Shown: positions 1 through 5,500 of the stretch, piece by piece
Layout of the letters: the number at the start of each line of letters is the position of its first letter
How positions within the stretch are numbered: position 1 is the first letter of the stretch
Assembly: GCA_900554835.1 (NCBI GenBank)
Contig: USJD01000162.1
Location: 1 to 8,270 of the forward strand
Source: an uncultured Prevotella sp.
GTDB lineage: Bacteria; Bacteroidota; Bacteroidia; Bacteroidales; Bacteroidaceae
Direction of reading: 5' to 3'
DNA length: 8,270 nucleotides
Notes under the pieces: model-generated
Databases searched by the model: none
Told to the model about the DNA's origin: nothing
The model's input: only the letters and a program-made list of their open reading frames with translations
Program-made: the position numbers and the translations under genes

Positions 1-36
1 GACTAATTTATACTTACTGAAAAAATAATAAGAAAG
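1..36 (+). pseudogene. left flank of the IS110 insertion, probable hsdS continuation
   Basis: If the IS is removed at the proposed core (AG at 35-36 and 1803-1804), the plus-strand frame reads through the join without a stop from position 7 into the hsdS 3' end (…EKIIRKRYILCHKF…). In that frame a TAA lies at 4-6. The neighbouring frame reads TNLYLLKK and stops in the six-A run at 20-25, so one extra A would join the two frames. The target gene may therefore already carry a frameshift. Assignment to hsdS rests on the reconstruction, not on a motif in these 36 bases. Confidence 0.3.
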
Positions 37-49
37 CAATCTGGTAATA

Positions 50-55
50 TGTCAA
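50..55 (-). promoter_or_regulatory. outward -35 box at IS110 right end (half of a junction promoter)
   Basis: A perfect TTGACA on the minus strand points out of the element, 13 nt before the inferred CT core. In the integrated form it could also drive transcription into the DNA left of the window with a weaker -10. In the circle it pairs with the LE TATAAT. Confidence 0.55.
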
Positions 56-74
56 GACCCTAATAAGATAAAAA

Positions 75-84
75 TGTAAGCAAC
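75..84. repeat. 10-bp subterminal inverted repeat of the IS (partner at 1780-1789)
   Basis: TGTAAGCAAC at 75-84 is the exact reverse complement of 1780-1789. The arms lie 38 and 13 bases inside the inferred ends. Unequally placed subterminal repeats are more usual in IS1111 relatives, so this may be a recombinase-binding or structural site, or chance. Confidence 0.4.
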
Positions 85-160
85 TGGCCTCAAAAAGGGT
101 AACTTTAATAAGACTGCCGGATTAATCTTCAAAAAAAGAGGCAGTTGTAGCGAGCAAATA

Positions 161-1444
161 TTAAGTTCGGCTTACTCCACTTTGAGAGTAAAGTTGGTTT
201 TTGGCCAGCAATCCAAAAATCAACCGGACAAATTTGCGAGCAGTTAAAACTAAAGCACGTTTATGTTGGTGCAATTTTACTTCAGCATATTTCTTTTGGT
301 AGAACTCTGCATAAACGGCATCATGCCTAATAAGTGAGCCAACGGCTTCGAGTAGGTAGTATCTAAAGTAACTATTTCCCGCTTTGGTCATTGTCGTATC
401 ATCAGCTCTAAAGTTGCCAGATTGCGTTTCACGCCACGTGAGACCAGCATATTTGGCTAATGCGTCATCAGAGCTAAAGTTTTCAATGGCGCCCAGTTCA
501 GCTAATAGCCCTGCAGCATATACAGGACCCACTCCAGGTATAGAACGCAGGACAGTATAAGCTTCTGGATGCAGTCCTCTAACGGTATGCTCAATAGCCG
601 TGTTAACGGTTTTGAGCTCTGCAGCATAAGAGCGAATTACATTGAAAGATGAGGCAATGGCAATAGTTAGAGGCTCATATAGGCACTTGTCCAGACGGTA
701 GGAATCGCGTGCAGCCTTTTGTAGAAGCTGCGCAGTCCGTTCTGGATCAGTAAATCTGTTCTTGCCTTTAGAACAGATAAAATCAACCAAGTTTTCCATG
801 GACATAGTTGCTATGTCATCTGTGGAAAGAAGCTCGGTGAGCACAGCGGTAGCTGTGGCACCATAGTTGTTAGAAAAGGGCTTGTTCTCGTTATCTAGAA
901 TAGAGAACTCACTGAATTTCAGGAATATGTTGGAGCACATATAAGTCTTTTCTCTGGCTAGGCACTTAGATAGATGAAGTCTGTGCCGTGTAAGGCGTTG
1001 TAGAGCCAAAAACTGGCTACCACGCCAAGGCTTTGAAGTTATCCTGCCGACTCTGGCAAAGTCGGCAATCACCATAGCATCGACATAGTCGTTCTTGCTT
1101 TTGCCAAGAAAAGATTTCTTGTAATTAGCAATTATCTTGGGGTTTAAGCAGTATACCTCAATACCAAGAGCCATAAGCTCAGAAGAACCTGAGAGATAGT
1201 TGGCGATGTGGATACCGTAATAGGATGTAGATTCCAGGGCTACGCACACTTTAGTAAAGTCATGCTTAGCTGCTACGAATTCAAGAATGGTATTAGCCAA
1301 CTGTTCGGCACCAGGCTGGTTATTGGGGACAGCGAACGACTTTAGGACAGTAGTAGAGAAGAAGTCTAAAAAGCAGACAACGTTCTCGCGAGAGCTAATG
1401 TCGATACCGACAAACAAAGTAGATTGAAGATCCGCCTTCTTCAT
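161..1444 (-). CDS. IS110-family transposase (bridge-RNA-guided DEDD recombinase)
   Basis: A 427-residue recombinase. The N-terminal RuvC-like DEDD domain shows D15 (VGIDIS), E71 (ALESTSYYG), D119 and D122 (KNDYVDAMVIADF). A helical middle region follows, then the Tnp/transposase_20 domain with the helix-hairpin-helix-like SIPGVGPVYAAGLLAELG. The QSG motif holds Ser342, the likely catalytic serine. The family recombines donor and target DNA under guidance of a bridge RNA from the element's own end. I chose the ATG at 1442-1444 because AAAGGTGGTG lies about 9 nt upstream and the VGIDIS strand then starts near residue 12, as in relatives. The frame is open upstream to an ATG at 1550-1552, but those 36 residues look like noncoding sequence and would overlap the candidate RNA region. 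It appears full length and intact, so the element may be active. Confidence 0.93.
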   Translation of the reverse strand: MKKADLQSTLFVGIDISSRENVVCFLDFFSTTVLKSFAVPNNQPGAEQLANTILEFVAAKHDFTKVCVALESTSYYGIHIANYLSGSSELMALGIEVYCLNPKIIANYKKSFLGKSKNDYVDAMVIADFARVGRITSKPWRGSQFLALQRLTRHRLHLSKCLAREKTYMCSNIFLKFSEFSILDNENKPFSNNYGATATAVLTELLSTDDIATMSMENLVDFICSKGKNRFTDPERTAQLLQKAARDSYRLDKCLYEPLTIAIASSFNVIRSYAAELKTVNTAIEHTVRGLHPEAYTVLRSIPGVGPVYAAGLLAELGAIENFSSDDALAKYAGLTWRETQSGNFRADDTTMTKAGNSYFRYYLLEAVGSLIRHDAVYAEFYQKKYAEVKLHQHKRALVLTARKFVRLIFGLLAKNQLYSQSGVSRT

Positions 1445-1569
1445 AGAGAAAACACCACCTTTCCGGCTAAAGATGGAAGAGTAGTTAAGGGCAATCCTGA
1501 TCTCAGGGACTGACTGCAATCTCGCATAATAAGCATTCATCTGAGGAAGCATACTTGCTGGAGAACTTC

Positions 1570-1788
1570 CACCCAGAGATGCAACATCTGAGTGAGCAGA
1601 TAATGATCCAGGAGTCAGGCGGCAAGCTTTTTAAGCAATAACCGCTAAGGGTTTGCAGGAGGTGACAGCCGTTATCTTAGCTACAGTTCATTAAGAATAT
1701 TGTAGCATCAGGAGAGCCTGTTGGGATAGCCTTATGAAGTTGTCAAAGAACAAATTTTGCTGGTAAGTTAACGGCGGATGTTGCTTAC
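1570..1788 (-). ncRNA. candidate IS110 bridge RNA in the element's left end
   Basis: This is the gene-free stretch upstream of the transposase. In the IS110 group this end encodes a bridge RNA whose two loops pair with target and donor DNA. On the minus strand it follows a TATAAT (1795-1800). It contains several inverted repeats: 1680-1685 with 1701-1706 (GCTACA/TGTAGC), 1638-1646 with 1667-1675 (nine positions with one G:G mismatch, enclosing a 20-nt loop), 1626-1629 with 1633-1636, and 1577-1581 with 1585-1589. Guide segments are not convincingly assigned, and the exact ends are unknown. Location and structure are seen; the function is family inference. Confidence 0.45.
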
Positions 1789-1794
1789 AAATAT

Positions 1795-1800
1795 ATTATA
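1795..1800 (-). promoter_or_regulatory. -10 box at IS110 left end (half of a junction promoter)
   Basis: TATAAT on the minus strand sits two bases inside the inferred LE boundary. The flanking hsdS sequence gives no good -35 box at the right distance. In the excised circle it would lie 17 nt from the TTGACA of the right end, giving a near-consensus promoter for the bridge RNA and transposase. Junction promoters of this kind are known for IS110-family circles. Confidence 0.6.
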
Positions 1801-1804
1801 CGAG

Positions 1805-1981
1805 AGGTACATATTGTGCCACAAATTTATTGCTAAAGGTGAGGGTGGTGCTCAACCTAATATTTCTAAAGAAAAAATTGTCAACACAGTCATTCCTCTC
1901 CCTCCTCTTTCTGAGCAAGAACGTATCGTAGTGAAGTTGGAAAAGCAACTGCCTTTGTGTGATGGCTTGGCGGAAGAATAA
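1805..1981 (+). pseudogene. hsdS: type I restriction specificity subunit (HsdS), C-terminal remnant
   Basis: The last 58 codons of a restriction specificity subunit. The tail of a target-recognition domain (KGEGGAQPNISKEKIVNT) is followed by the conserved central/distal-repeat start IPLPPLSEQERIVVKLEKQL and LPLCDGLAEE. HsdS reads the DNA target for the HsdM methylase and HsdR translocase, and an intact protein has two recognition domains and about 400 residues. The frame can be read from an ATG at 1778, but those first codons belong to the IS, and a TAA sits at 1769-1771. The gene was therefore cut by the IS110 insertion. No hsdM or hsdR is in the window. The fragment could also be a silent specificity cassette. 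Confidence 0.8.
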
Positions 1982-2008
1982 CTGTAGGCAGCACGAGAAG
2001 GAAACTAA

Positions 2009-2055
2009 AACACAGCCCCGCACTGCGGTAGAACGCCGAAGTGAGGGGCTGTGTT
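2009..2055 (+). repeat. palindromic module-border repeat, copy 1 (complete)
   Basis: A long imperfect hairpin. An 11-bp perfect outer stem pairs 2009-2019 with 2045-2055. A 4-bp stem pairs 2021-2024 with 2040-2043, and a 3-bp stem (2025-2027/2034-2036) carries a GTAGAA loop. It lies 28 nt after the hsdS stop and just before the phd promoter. It lacks a U-tract on the plus strand, but on the minus strand the stem is followed by TTTTAG, so it may act as a weak terminator. Two related copies at 5434-5465 and 6583-6614 keep the left arm and the loop only. Confidence 0.85.
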
Positions 2056-2068
2056 ACGATATCCTAGG

Positions 2069-2101
2069 TTTATTTCTAGCTATTTTTATTGTATAATATA
2101 C
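2069..2101 (+). promoter_or_regulatory. phd-doc promoter with overlapping palindromic operator candidate
   Basis: TATAAT at 2092-2097 has a weak -35 (TTTATT, 2069-2074) at 17-nt spacing. The -10 is embedded in a perfect 11-bp palindrome, GTATAATATAC at 2091-2101. Phd/YefM antitoxins repress their own promoters by binding short palindromes over the -10, so this is a natural operator. AGGAGG at 2107-2112 then serves the antitoxin gene. Confidence 0.55.
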
Positions 2102-2120
2102 TTACGAGGAGGGATTTACA

Positions 2121-2363
2121 ATGACTATTGATACTAATACTATAATTTCCGTGACAGAAGCAAACCAAAATTTTTCTAAAGTGACTAGAATTGCTGAGAA
2201 TCATGGACAAGCAGTTATTTTTAAGAATAATCGTCCTAAATATATGCTTATTGACATAGAAAACTCTCCTATTCTTGATATGACTGATGATGAGAAAATT
2301 GATGTTGTAGCAGCACGAATCCTTAAACGATTTAAACCGGCATTTATGGAGTTGGCAAAATGA
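2121..2363 (+). CDS. type II antitoxin, Phd/YefM family
   Basis: An 80-residue antitoxin. The N-terminal half (SVTEANQNFSKVTRIAEN, then GQAVIFKNNRPKYMLIDIE) is the compact Phd/YefM fold that dimerises and binds operator DNA. The C-terminal helix (DDEKIDVVAARILKRFKPAF) would wrap around and block the toxin. AGGAGG at 2107-2112 gives a clear start. Its stop overlaps the ATG of the downstream Doc toxin by 4 nt (ATGA, 2360-2363), the usual arrangement for translational coupling and antitoxin-first expression. It is the expected length and appears intact. The partner is clearly Doc-like rather than RelE-like. Confidence 0.92.
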   Translation: MTIDTNTIISVTEANQNFSKVTRIAENHGQAVIFKNNRPKYMLIDIENSPILDMTDDEKIDVVAARILKRFKPAFMELAK

Positions 2364-2737
2364 TTAAATTTTCCAAAGAAAAGATCTTGCTGTTGCATCA
2401 GATGATAGCCCAAGAAACCGGTGGCAGTATAGGTGTTCGTGATGAAGGCTTGTTAGAATCTGCTATTGAAGCAGTGTATGCTAGTTTTGGTGGCAAAGAA
2501 TTTTATCCGAGCAAAGAAGAAAAAGGAGCACGCTTAGGTTATTCTTTGGTATCTAACCATGCTTTTGTTGATGCTAATAAACGCATTGGCATTTATGTTA
2601 TGTTAACTTTCTTAGAAGTCAATGGTATCAGGATAGACTGTACAAACGAAGATGTTGTTGAAATAGGATTGGCTTTGGCTAGTGGTAGAATGGATTATGA
2701 TGCACTGTTGGAATGGGTTAGGGAGCATCGAATTTAG
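2360..2737 (+). CDS. doc: Doc-type toxin of the Fic superfamily
   Basis: A 125-residue toxin. The core motif HAFVDANKR (H67, F69, D71, N73, K74, R75) matches the Doc version HxFxDANKR rather than the Fic version HPFx(D/E)GN(G/K)R. Doc of phage P1 is a kinase that phosphorylates elongation factor Tu and stops translation; the same reaction is inferred here. The N-terminal stretch ETGGSIGVRDEGLLESAIE is also typical of Doc proteins. It overlaps the antitoxin by 4 nt, with a GGAG about 8 nt upstream of its ATG. The family length is about 125 residues, so it is complete. Bases 2411-2451 recur exactly at 5315-5355. Confidence 0.92.
   Translation: MIKFSKEKILLLHQMIAQETGGSIGVRDEGLLESAIEAVYASFGGKEFYPSKEEKGARLGYSLVSNHAFVDANKRIGIYVMLTFLEVNGIRIDCTNEDVVEIGLALASGRMDYDALLEWVREHRI
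2411..2451 (+). repeat. 41-bp segment of doc repeated at 5315-5355
   Basis: This in-gene segment encodes Doc residues around QETGGSIGVRDEGL. It is identical base for base to 5315-5355, in the same orientation, 2.9 kb away. Sequence on both sides of the two copies is unrelated. Confidence 0.95.
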
Positions 2738-2749
2738 TAGCCAATAACT

Positions 2750-2968
2750 ATGGTTAGATTGGCAAAATTATCTGAGGAAGAAATGATTAAGCATCAGGAA
2801 GACGCTGTTGAGAAGGCCAAGAGTAAGTATGATTCAGAGGTTGCAAAGCTGAAAGACTTATTGGCAAAGAAAGATGAGATACGTAGAAAAGAAATCTTAA
2901 AAGCAGTGGAAAGCAGTGGTAAGACATTCGAAGAAATCATAGAATTTCTGACGGAAGGGAAGAATTAG
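2750..2968 (+). CDS. small coiled-coil protein, unrecognised
   Basis: 72 residues, almost all helix-forming and highly charged. The Glu/Lys-rich heptad-like stretch around residues 8-47 (EEEMIKHQEDAVEKAKSKYD and on) predicts a coiled coil. A short C-terminal part, SSGKTFEEIIEFLTEG, looks like a second helix pair. The style resembles small helical proteins found on clostridial conjugative elements, but I cannot name a family. It starts 12 nt after doc and is probably co-transcribed. The ATG at 2750 has no good ribosome site. An internal ATG at 2783, preceded by GAGGAAG, would give a 61-residue protein and may be the true start. A role as an accessory to the toxin-antitoxin pair is only suggested by position. 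Confidence 0.65.
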   Translation: MVRLAKLSEEEMIKHQEDAVEKAKSKYDSEVAKLKDLLAKKDEIRRKEILKAVESSGKTFEEIIEFLTEGKN

Positions 2969-2972
2969 GATC

Positions 2973-3191
2973 ATGCAAGAGTATTCCAGAATAATTCTTG
3001 AGGAATATAGCAGGACGCATAAATCTGCCAGAAGTAGGCGGATAGCAGAATTAGTTGAACTTTCATATGATGTGAATAGTTATGCATCAGAAGCTGATGC
3101 AATCTTCTTGGAGAAGGCAATCAGTCAAGAACGGAATGAGGAGCGTCGTGAAGCACTAATTGAACTGGAAGATTTCCTGTTTCCGTTCTAA
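2973..3191 (+). CDS. small helical protein, unrecognised
   Basis: 72 residues (MQEYSRIILEEYSRTHKSA…) with no signal peptide or membrane segment. Charge is mixed, and the C-terminal half is acidic and helical, ending EALIELEDFLFPF. The start follows the previous stop by 4 nt. An AGGA lies only 2 nt upstream, and GAAGGGA sits about 12 nt upstream, so the ribosome site is unusual. Tight spacing implies one operon with phd, doc and the preceding small gene. No family is recognised. The short length and charge would suit a partner or antitoxin-like protein, but nothing in the sequence proves this. Confidence 0.65.
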   Translation: MQEYSRIILEEYSRTHKSARSRRIAELVELSYDVNSYASEADAIFLEKAISQERNEERREALIELEDFLFPF

Positions 3192-3219
3192 AAGTAGGGT
3201 TTTGAGTGAGAAAATGTAG

Positions 3220-3294
3220 GAAGTTCAGAATCATGTTCGTCCATACAGTTATAATGGTTATCGAACCCCATATGAAGCAAGGACGGCAGCATAA
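3220..3294 (+). pseudogene. IS3-family-type transposase, C-terminal scrap
   Basis: After an in-frame TAG (3217-3219) the frame reads EVQNHVRPYSYNGYRTPYEA followed by RTAA and a stop at 3292-3294. The pattern N-x-x-RPYSYNGY-x-TPYEAR is the usual end of IS3-type (rve domain) transposases, just after the last catalytic Glu. Nothing of the rest of the gene remains upstream. It is a footprint of a former IS between the toxin-antitoxin operon and the DUF262 gene. Confidence 0.6.
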
Positions 3295-3381
3295 ATTGAT
3301 AAGTGCTATTTTTTAGCTACAAGTATTATAAAAAAGCTTGACCACAACACCGAACTAATTAAACATATTGGAGGCGTTCTC
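3295..3381 (+). promoter_or_regulatory. leader of the DUF262 gene
   Basis: This A+T-rich 87-bp gap holds TTGATA (3296-3301) and TATTAT (3324-3329), but their 22-nt spacing is too long for a standard promoter. TTGACC at 3338-3343 lacks a good -10. GGAGG at 3370-3374, 7 nt before the ATG, is a clear ribosome binding site. Whether the gene has its own promoter or is read from phd is not decided by sequence. Confidence 0.3.
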
Positions 3382-5301
3382 ATGGATATTATTACAATTT
3401 TAAGTCAAATTGATTTAGGTAGCTTTGCCATGCCTGTATTCCAGCGTGGTTATGTATGGAACCGTGATCAAGTGCGTAAGTTAATGACATCTTTGTATAA
3501 AGGATATCCTATAGGCAGTTTATTGGTATGGGATACTACTACAGACCCAACTATTTCTAAAGGTGATGGTGCGTTAACTCCCGGTCATGTAAATCTTATT
3601 CTTGATGGACAGCAACGTATGACTTCTTTGTATGGTATCATCAGAGGTGTTCCTCCTAAGTTTTTTGATGGCAATGCCAACTCTTTTACTGGATTGTATT
3701 TCAATGTTAATACGGAAACATTTGAATTTTACTTGCAAATGAAAATGAAGGCTGAGCCTGCTTGGATTAGTGTAACAGAACTAATGCAAAAAGGTGCATC
3801 TGTATTCATGCAAGAAAAAATGATGGCAGATCCAAGTCCTGCTAATACAAATTATTGGCTATCTCATATGGCAGTACTGAATAGGCTGGATGCTATTAAG
3901 AAGCTTGATATATACATTCAAACCGTATCTGGTGAAGATAAAACCATTGATGTTGTAGTAGATATCTTTAATAATGTTAACAGTGGTGGCACTAAGCTTA
4001 GTAAAGGCGATTTAGCCTTGGCTAAGATTTGTGGTCAATGGACTGAGGCACGTGGTGAAATGAAGAAAATCTTGTCCAAATATCATAATGCTGGATATGA
4101 TTTTTCTATGGATTGGCTGCTTCGTTGTATCACCGTATATCTTACTGGGCAACCATATTTTGCAGGGCTAGAAAAAATTGATATTCTGAATTTTAAAACC
4201 TCTCTGCCGAAAGTTGATAAGGTAATAGGAGACTGCCTTGACCATATTGGATCTAGACTTGGATTAGACCACGCACGTGTTATGGGCAATGTTTTTGGCA
4301 TTGTTACTATGATTGGATATTTGGGAAAGAACAATTGGAAACTATCTGACAGTGCTGAGTGGGATAAGCTTCTATATTGGTATGTGCATGCTTTCCTTTG
4401 GGGACGTTATGCAAGTTCTACCGAGAGTGCTTTAGCTCAAGACTTAAATACGCTTAAAGATGGTGGCGGTATTGATGGCTTGATTGCTAAGCTAAAACAA
4501 ACTCGAGGAGATTTAACTATTCGCCCTGAAGATTTCTGGGGCTGGAGTACTGGTGCACGTTTTTATCCATTACTTTACTTGCTCACGAGAACAGGTCATG
4601 CTAGAGATTGGGGTAGTGATGTTGAATTAAAGAACGCTTTATTGGGAGGTAGTTCTTCCTTAGACGTACACCATATATTCCCCAAAGATGTGCTTTATAA
4701 AGCTGGTAAGAGCAAAGCTATCGTAAATGCTTTGGCAAACTATGCGTTTTTGACTAAAGCAACCAATATTGCGATTTCTAATAAAAAGCCTGAAGATTAT
4801 TTCCCTGTTTACCGAAAGAAATGTCCGGGTGCTATGGATACTCATTGGATTCCCGATGACCCCGATCTTTGGAAAGTTGAGAACTACGAAAAGTTCTTAG
4901 AAGAACGAAGAAAACTGCTTGCTGATGCTGCAAATAACTTGCTAGACTTGCTCTATAACGGCAAAATGGGAACTAGTAGCCTACAATCTTACTCATCTAA
5001 ACAATATGTACGTGATATTGATGAGGAAGAAGAACTAGAAGAAATGATAAATTGGATGGAAAGTCATGGCTTGAACTCTGGTACAATGAATCACGAATTA
5101 CTAAAAGCCAATACTGATGAGGTTGAGGCTATTATTGATTTGGCGTGGCCGCAAGGTATACAAACAGGGTTAGGCGAACCCATTGCATTACTTTTAAATG
5201 AAACTGCAGAAACGCAAGCGATTGTCAGTGCACAGGGTTACCGTTACTATACCAGTGTAGATGAACTTAAAGAATATATTACACGTAATTATTTGGAGTA
5301 G
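3382..5301 (+). CDS. DUF262 + HNH (DUF1524-like) protein, GmrSD-type restriction enzyme
   Basis: 639 residues. The DUF262 (GmrS-like, ParB/Srx-fold nucleotide-dependent) part begins at once, with PVFQRGYVWNRDQV (18-31), GYPIGSLLVW (41-50), DGQQR (75-79) and NNVNSGGTKLSKGDLALAKI (197-216). An HNH-type nuclease motif of the GmrD/DUF1524 class follows: DVHHIFP (428-434), with N453 in LANYAFLTKATN and SNKKPEDYF (466-474). The last ~95 residues, after an acidic hinge (DIDEEEELEE), form a separate helical tail I do not recognise. Relatives include GmrSD, BrxU and SspE, which cut modified phage DNA in an NTP-stimulated way; the substrate here is unknown. A fused single-chain form is common. GGAGG 7 nt upstream fixes the start. 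All key motifs are present. It sits between a toxin-antitoxin operon and a nucleotidyltransferase module, a defence-island setting. Confidence 0.9.
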   Translation: MDIITILSQIDLGSFAMPVFQRGYVWNRDQVRKLMTSLYKGYPIGSLLVWDTTTDPTISKGDGALTPGHVNLILDGQQRMTSLYGIIRGVPPKFFDGNANSFTGLYFNVNTETFEFYLQMKMKAEPAWISVTELMQKGASVFMQEKMMADPSPANTNYWLSHMAVLNRLDAIKKLDIYIQTVSGEDKTIDVVVDIFNNVNSGGTKLSKGDLALAKICGQWTEARGEMKKILSKYHNAGYDFSMDWLLRCITVYLTGQPYFAGLEKIDILNFKTSLPKVDKVIGDCLDHIGSRLGLDHARVMGNVFGIVTMIGYLGKNNWKLSDSAEWDKLLYWYVHAFLWGRYASSTESALAQDLNTLKDGGGIDGLIAKLKQTRGDLTIRPEDFWGWSTGARFYPLLYLLTRTGHARDWGSDVELKNALLGGSSSLDVHHIFPKDVLYKAGKSKAIVNALANYAFLTKATNIAISNKKPEDYFPVYRKKCPGAMDTHWIPDDPDLWKVENYEKFLEERRKLLADAANNLLDLLYNGKMGTSSLQSYSSKQYVRDIDEEEELEEMINWMESHGLNSGTMNHELLKANTDEVEAIIDLAWPQGIQTGLGEPIALLLNETAETQAIVSAQGYRYYTSVDELKEYITRNYLE

Positions 5302-5314
5302 AAAAAGTAAGTAG

Positions 5315-5355
5315 CAAGAAACCGGTGGCAGTATAGGTGTTCGTGATGAAGGCTT
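5315..5355 (+). repeat. 41-bp exact copy of an internal doc segment
   Basis: Identical to 2411-2451 within doc. In the Doc frame it still reads ETGGSIGVRDEGL, then diverges. It begins 14 bases after the DUF262 stop. It is either the relic of a second doc gene or one arm of a recombination event. Confidence 0.95.
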
Positions 5356-5435
5356 ATGCTACCTATATAAAAGCTCATAAGTTGCAAGCTAAGAATGTCA
5401 CTTTGGAAATCTTAGAAATCTGGATGCTTGTATAA
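5346..5435 (+). other. 29-codon ORF of doubtful status
   Basis: Starts inside the doc-derived copy (MKAYATYIKAHKLQAKNVTL…) and ends at TAA 5433-5435, one base overlapping the repeat copy that follows. AGGTG lies 6 nt before the ATG by chance of the doc sequence. The lysine-rich helical reading could be the tail of a lost gene joined to the doc relic. No family is recognised, and translation is uncertain. Confidence 0.2.
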
Positions 5436-5465
5436 CAGCCCCACATTGCGGTAGAACGCTGAAGT
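5434..5465 (+). repeat. palindromic module-border repeat, copy 2 (left arm and loop)
   Basis: Bases 5436-5465 match 2013-2042 at 27 of 30 positions without gaps, including the invariant TGCGGTAGAACGC. The right arm (GGGGCTGTG in copy 1) is absent, and the sequence diverges right after GAAGT. The copy begins at the stop codon of the preceding 29-codon ORF. Confidence 0.85.
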
Positions 5466-5500
5466 ATTGTAAGTATCCCGCTACCTTTGATATCTAAGAA

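Larger units (their letters stand above)
37..1802 (-). mobile_element. IS110-family insertion sequence
   Basis: The element is oriented on the minus strand, with its left end (LE) near 1802 and right end (RE) near 37. Boundaries were inferred as follows. The minus strand has TTGACA at 50-55, pointing out of RE, and TATAAT at 1795-1800, just inside LE. A circular junction sharing a CT core (AG on plus, 35-36 and 1803-1804) places these boxes exactly 17 nt apart. CT is the only dinucleotide that matches at the same offset in both flanks, and it is also the core of the well-studied IS621. The noncoding LE (about 358 nt) is longer than RE (about 124 nt), as in the IS110 group proper; IS1111 relatives have the long noncoding end downstream. 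No terminal inverted repeats or long target duplication are seen, as expected for IS110. Confidence 0.7.

Noticed and set aside
1445..1552. 36-residue N-terminal extension of the IS110 transposase
   Set aside because: The internal ATG at 1444 has a good ribosome site and places the first catalytic Asp at the family-typical position; the extension lies in the candidate RNA end.
1778..1981. Free-standing 67-residue protein starting at 1778
   Set aside because: The first nine codons come from the IS end and no ribosome site precedes the ATG; it is the cut 3' end of an hsdS gene.
2009..2055. Integron attC site
   Set aside because: The position 3' of genes is similar, but the RYYYAAC/GTTRRRY core pairs are absent, and there is no integron integrase in the window.
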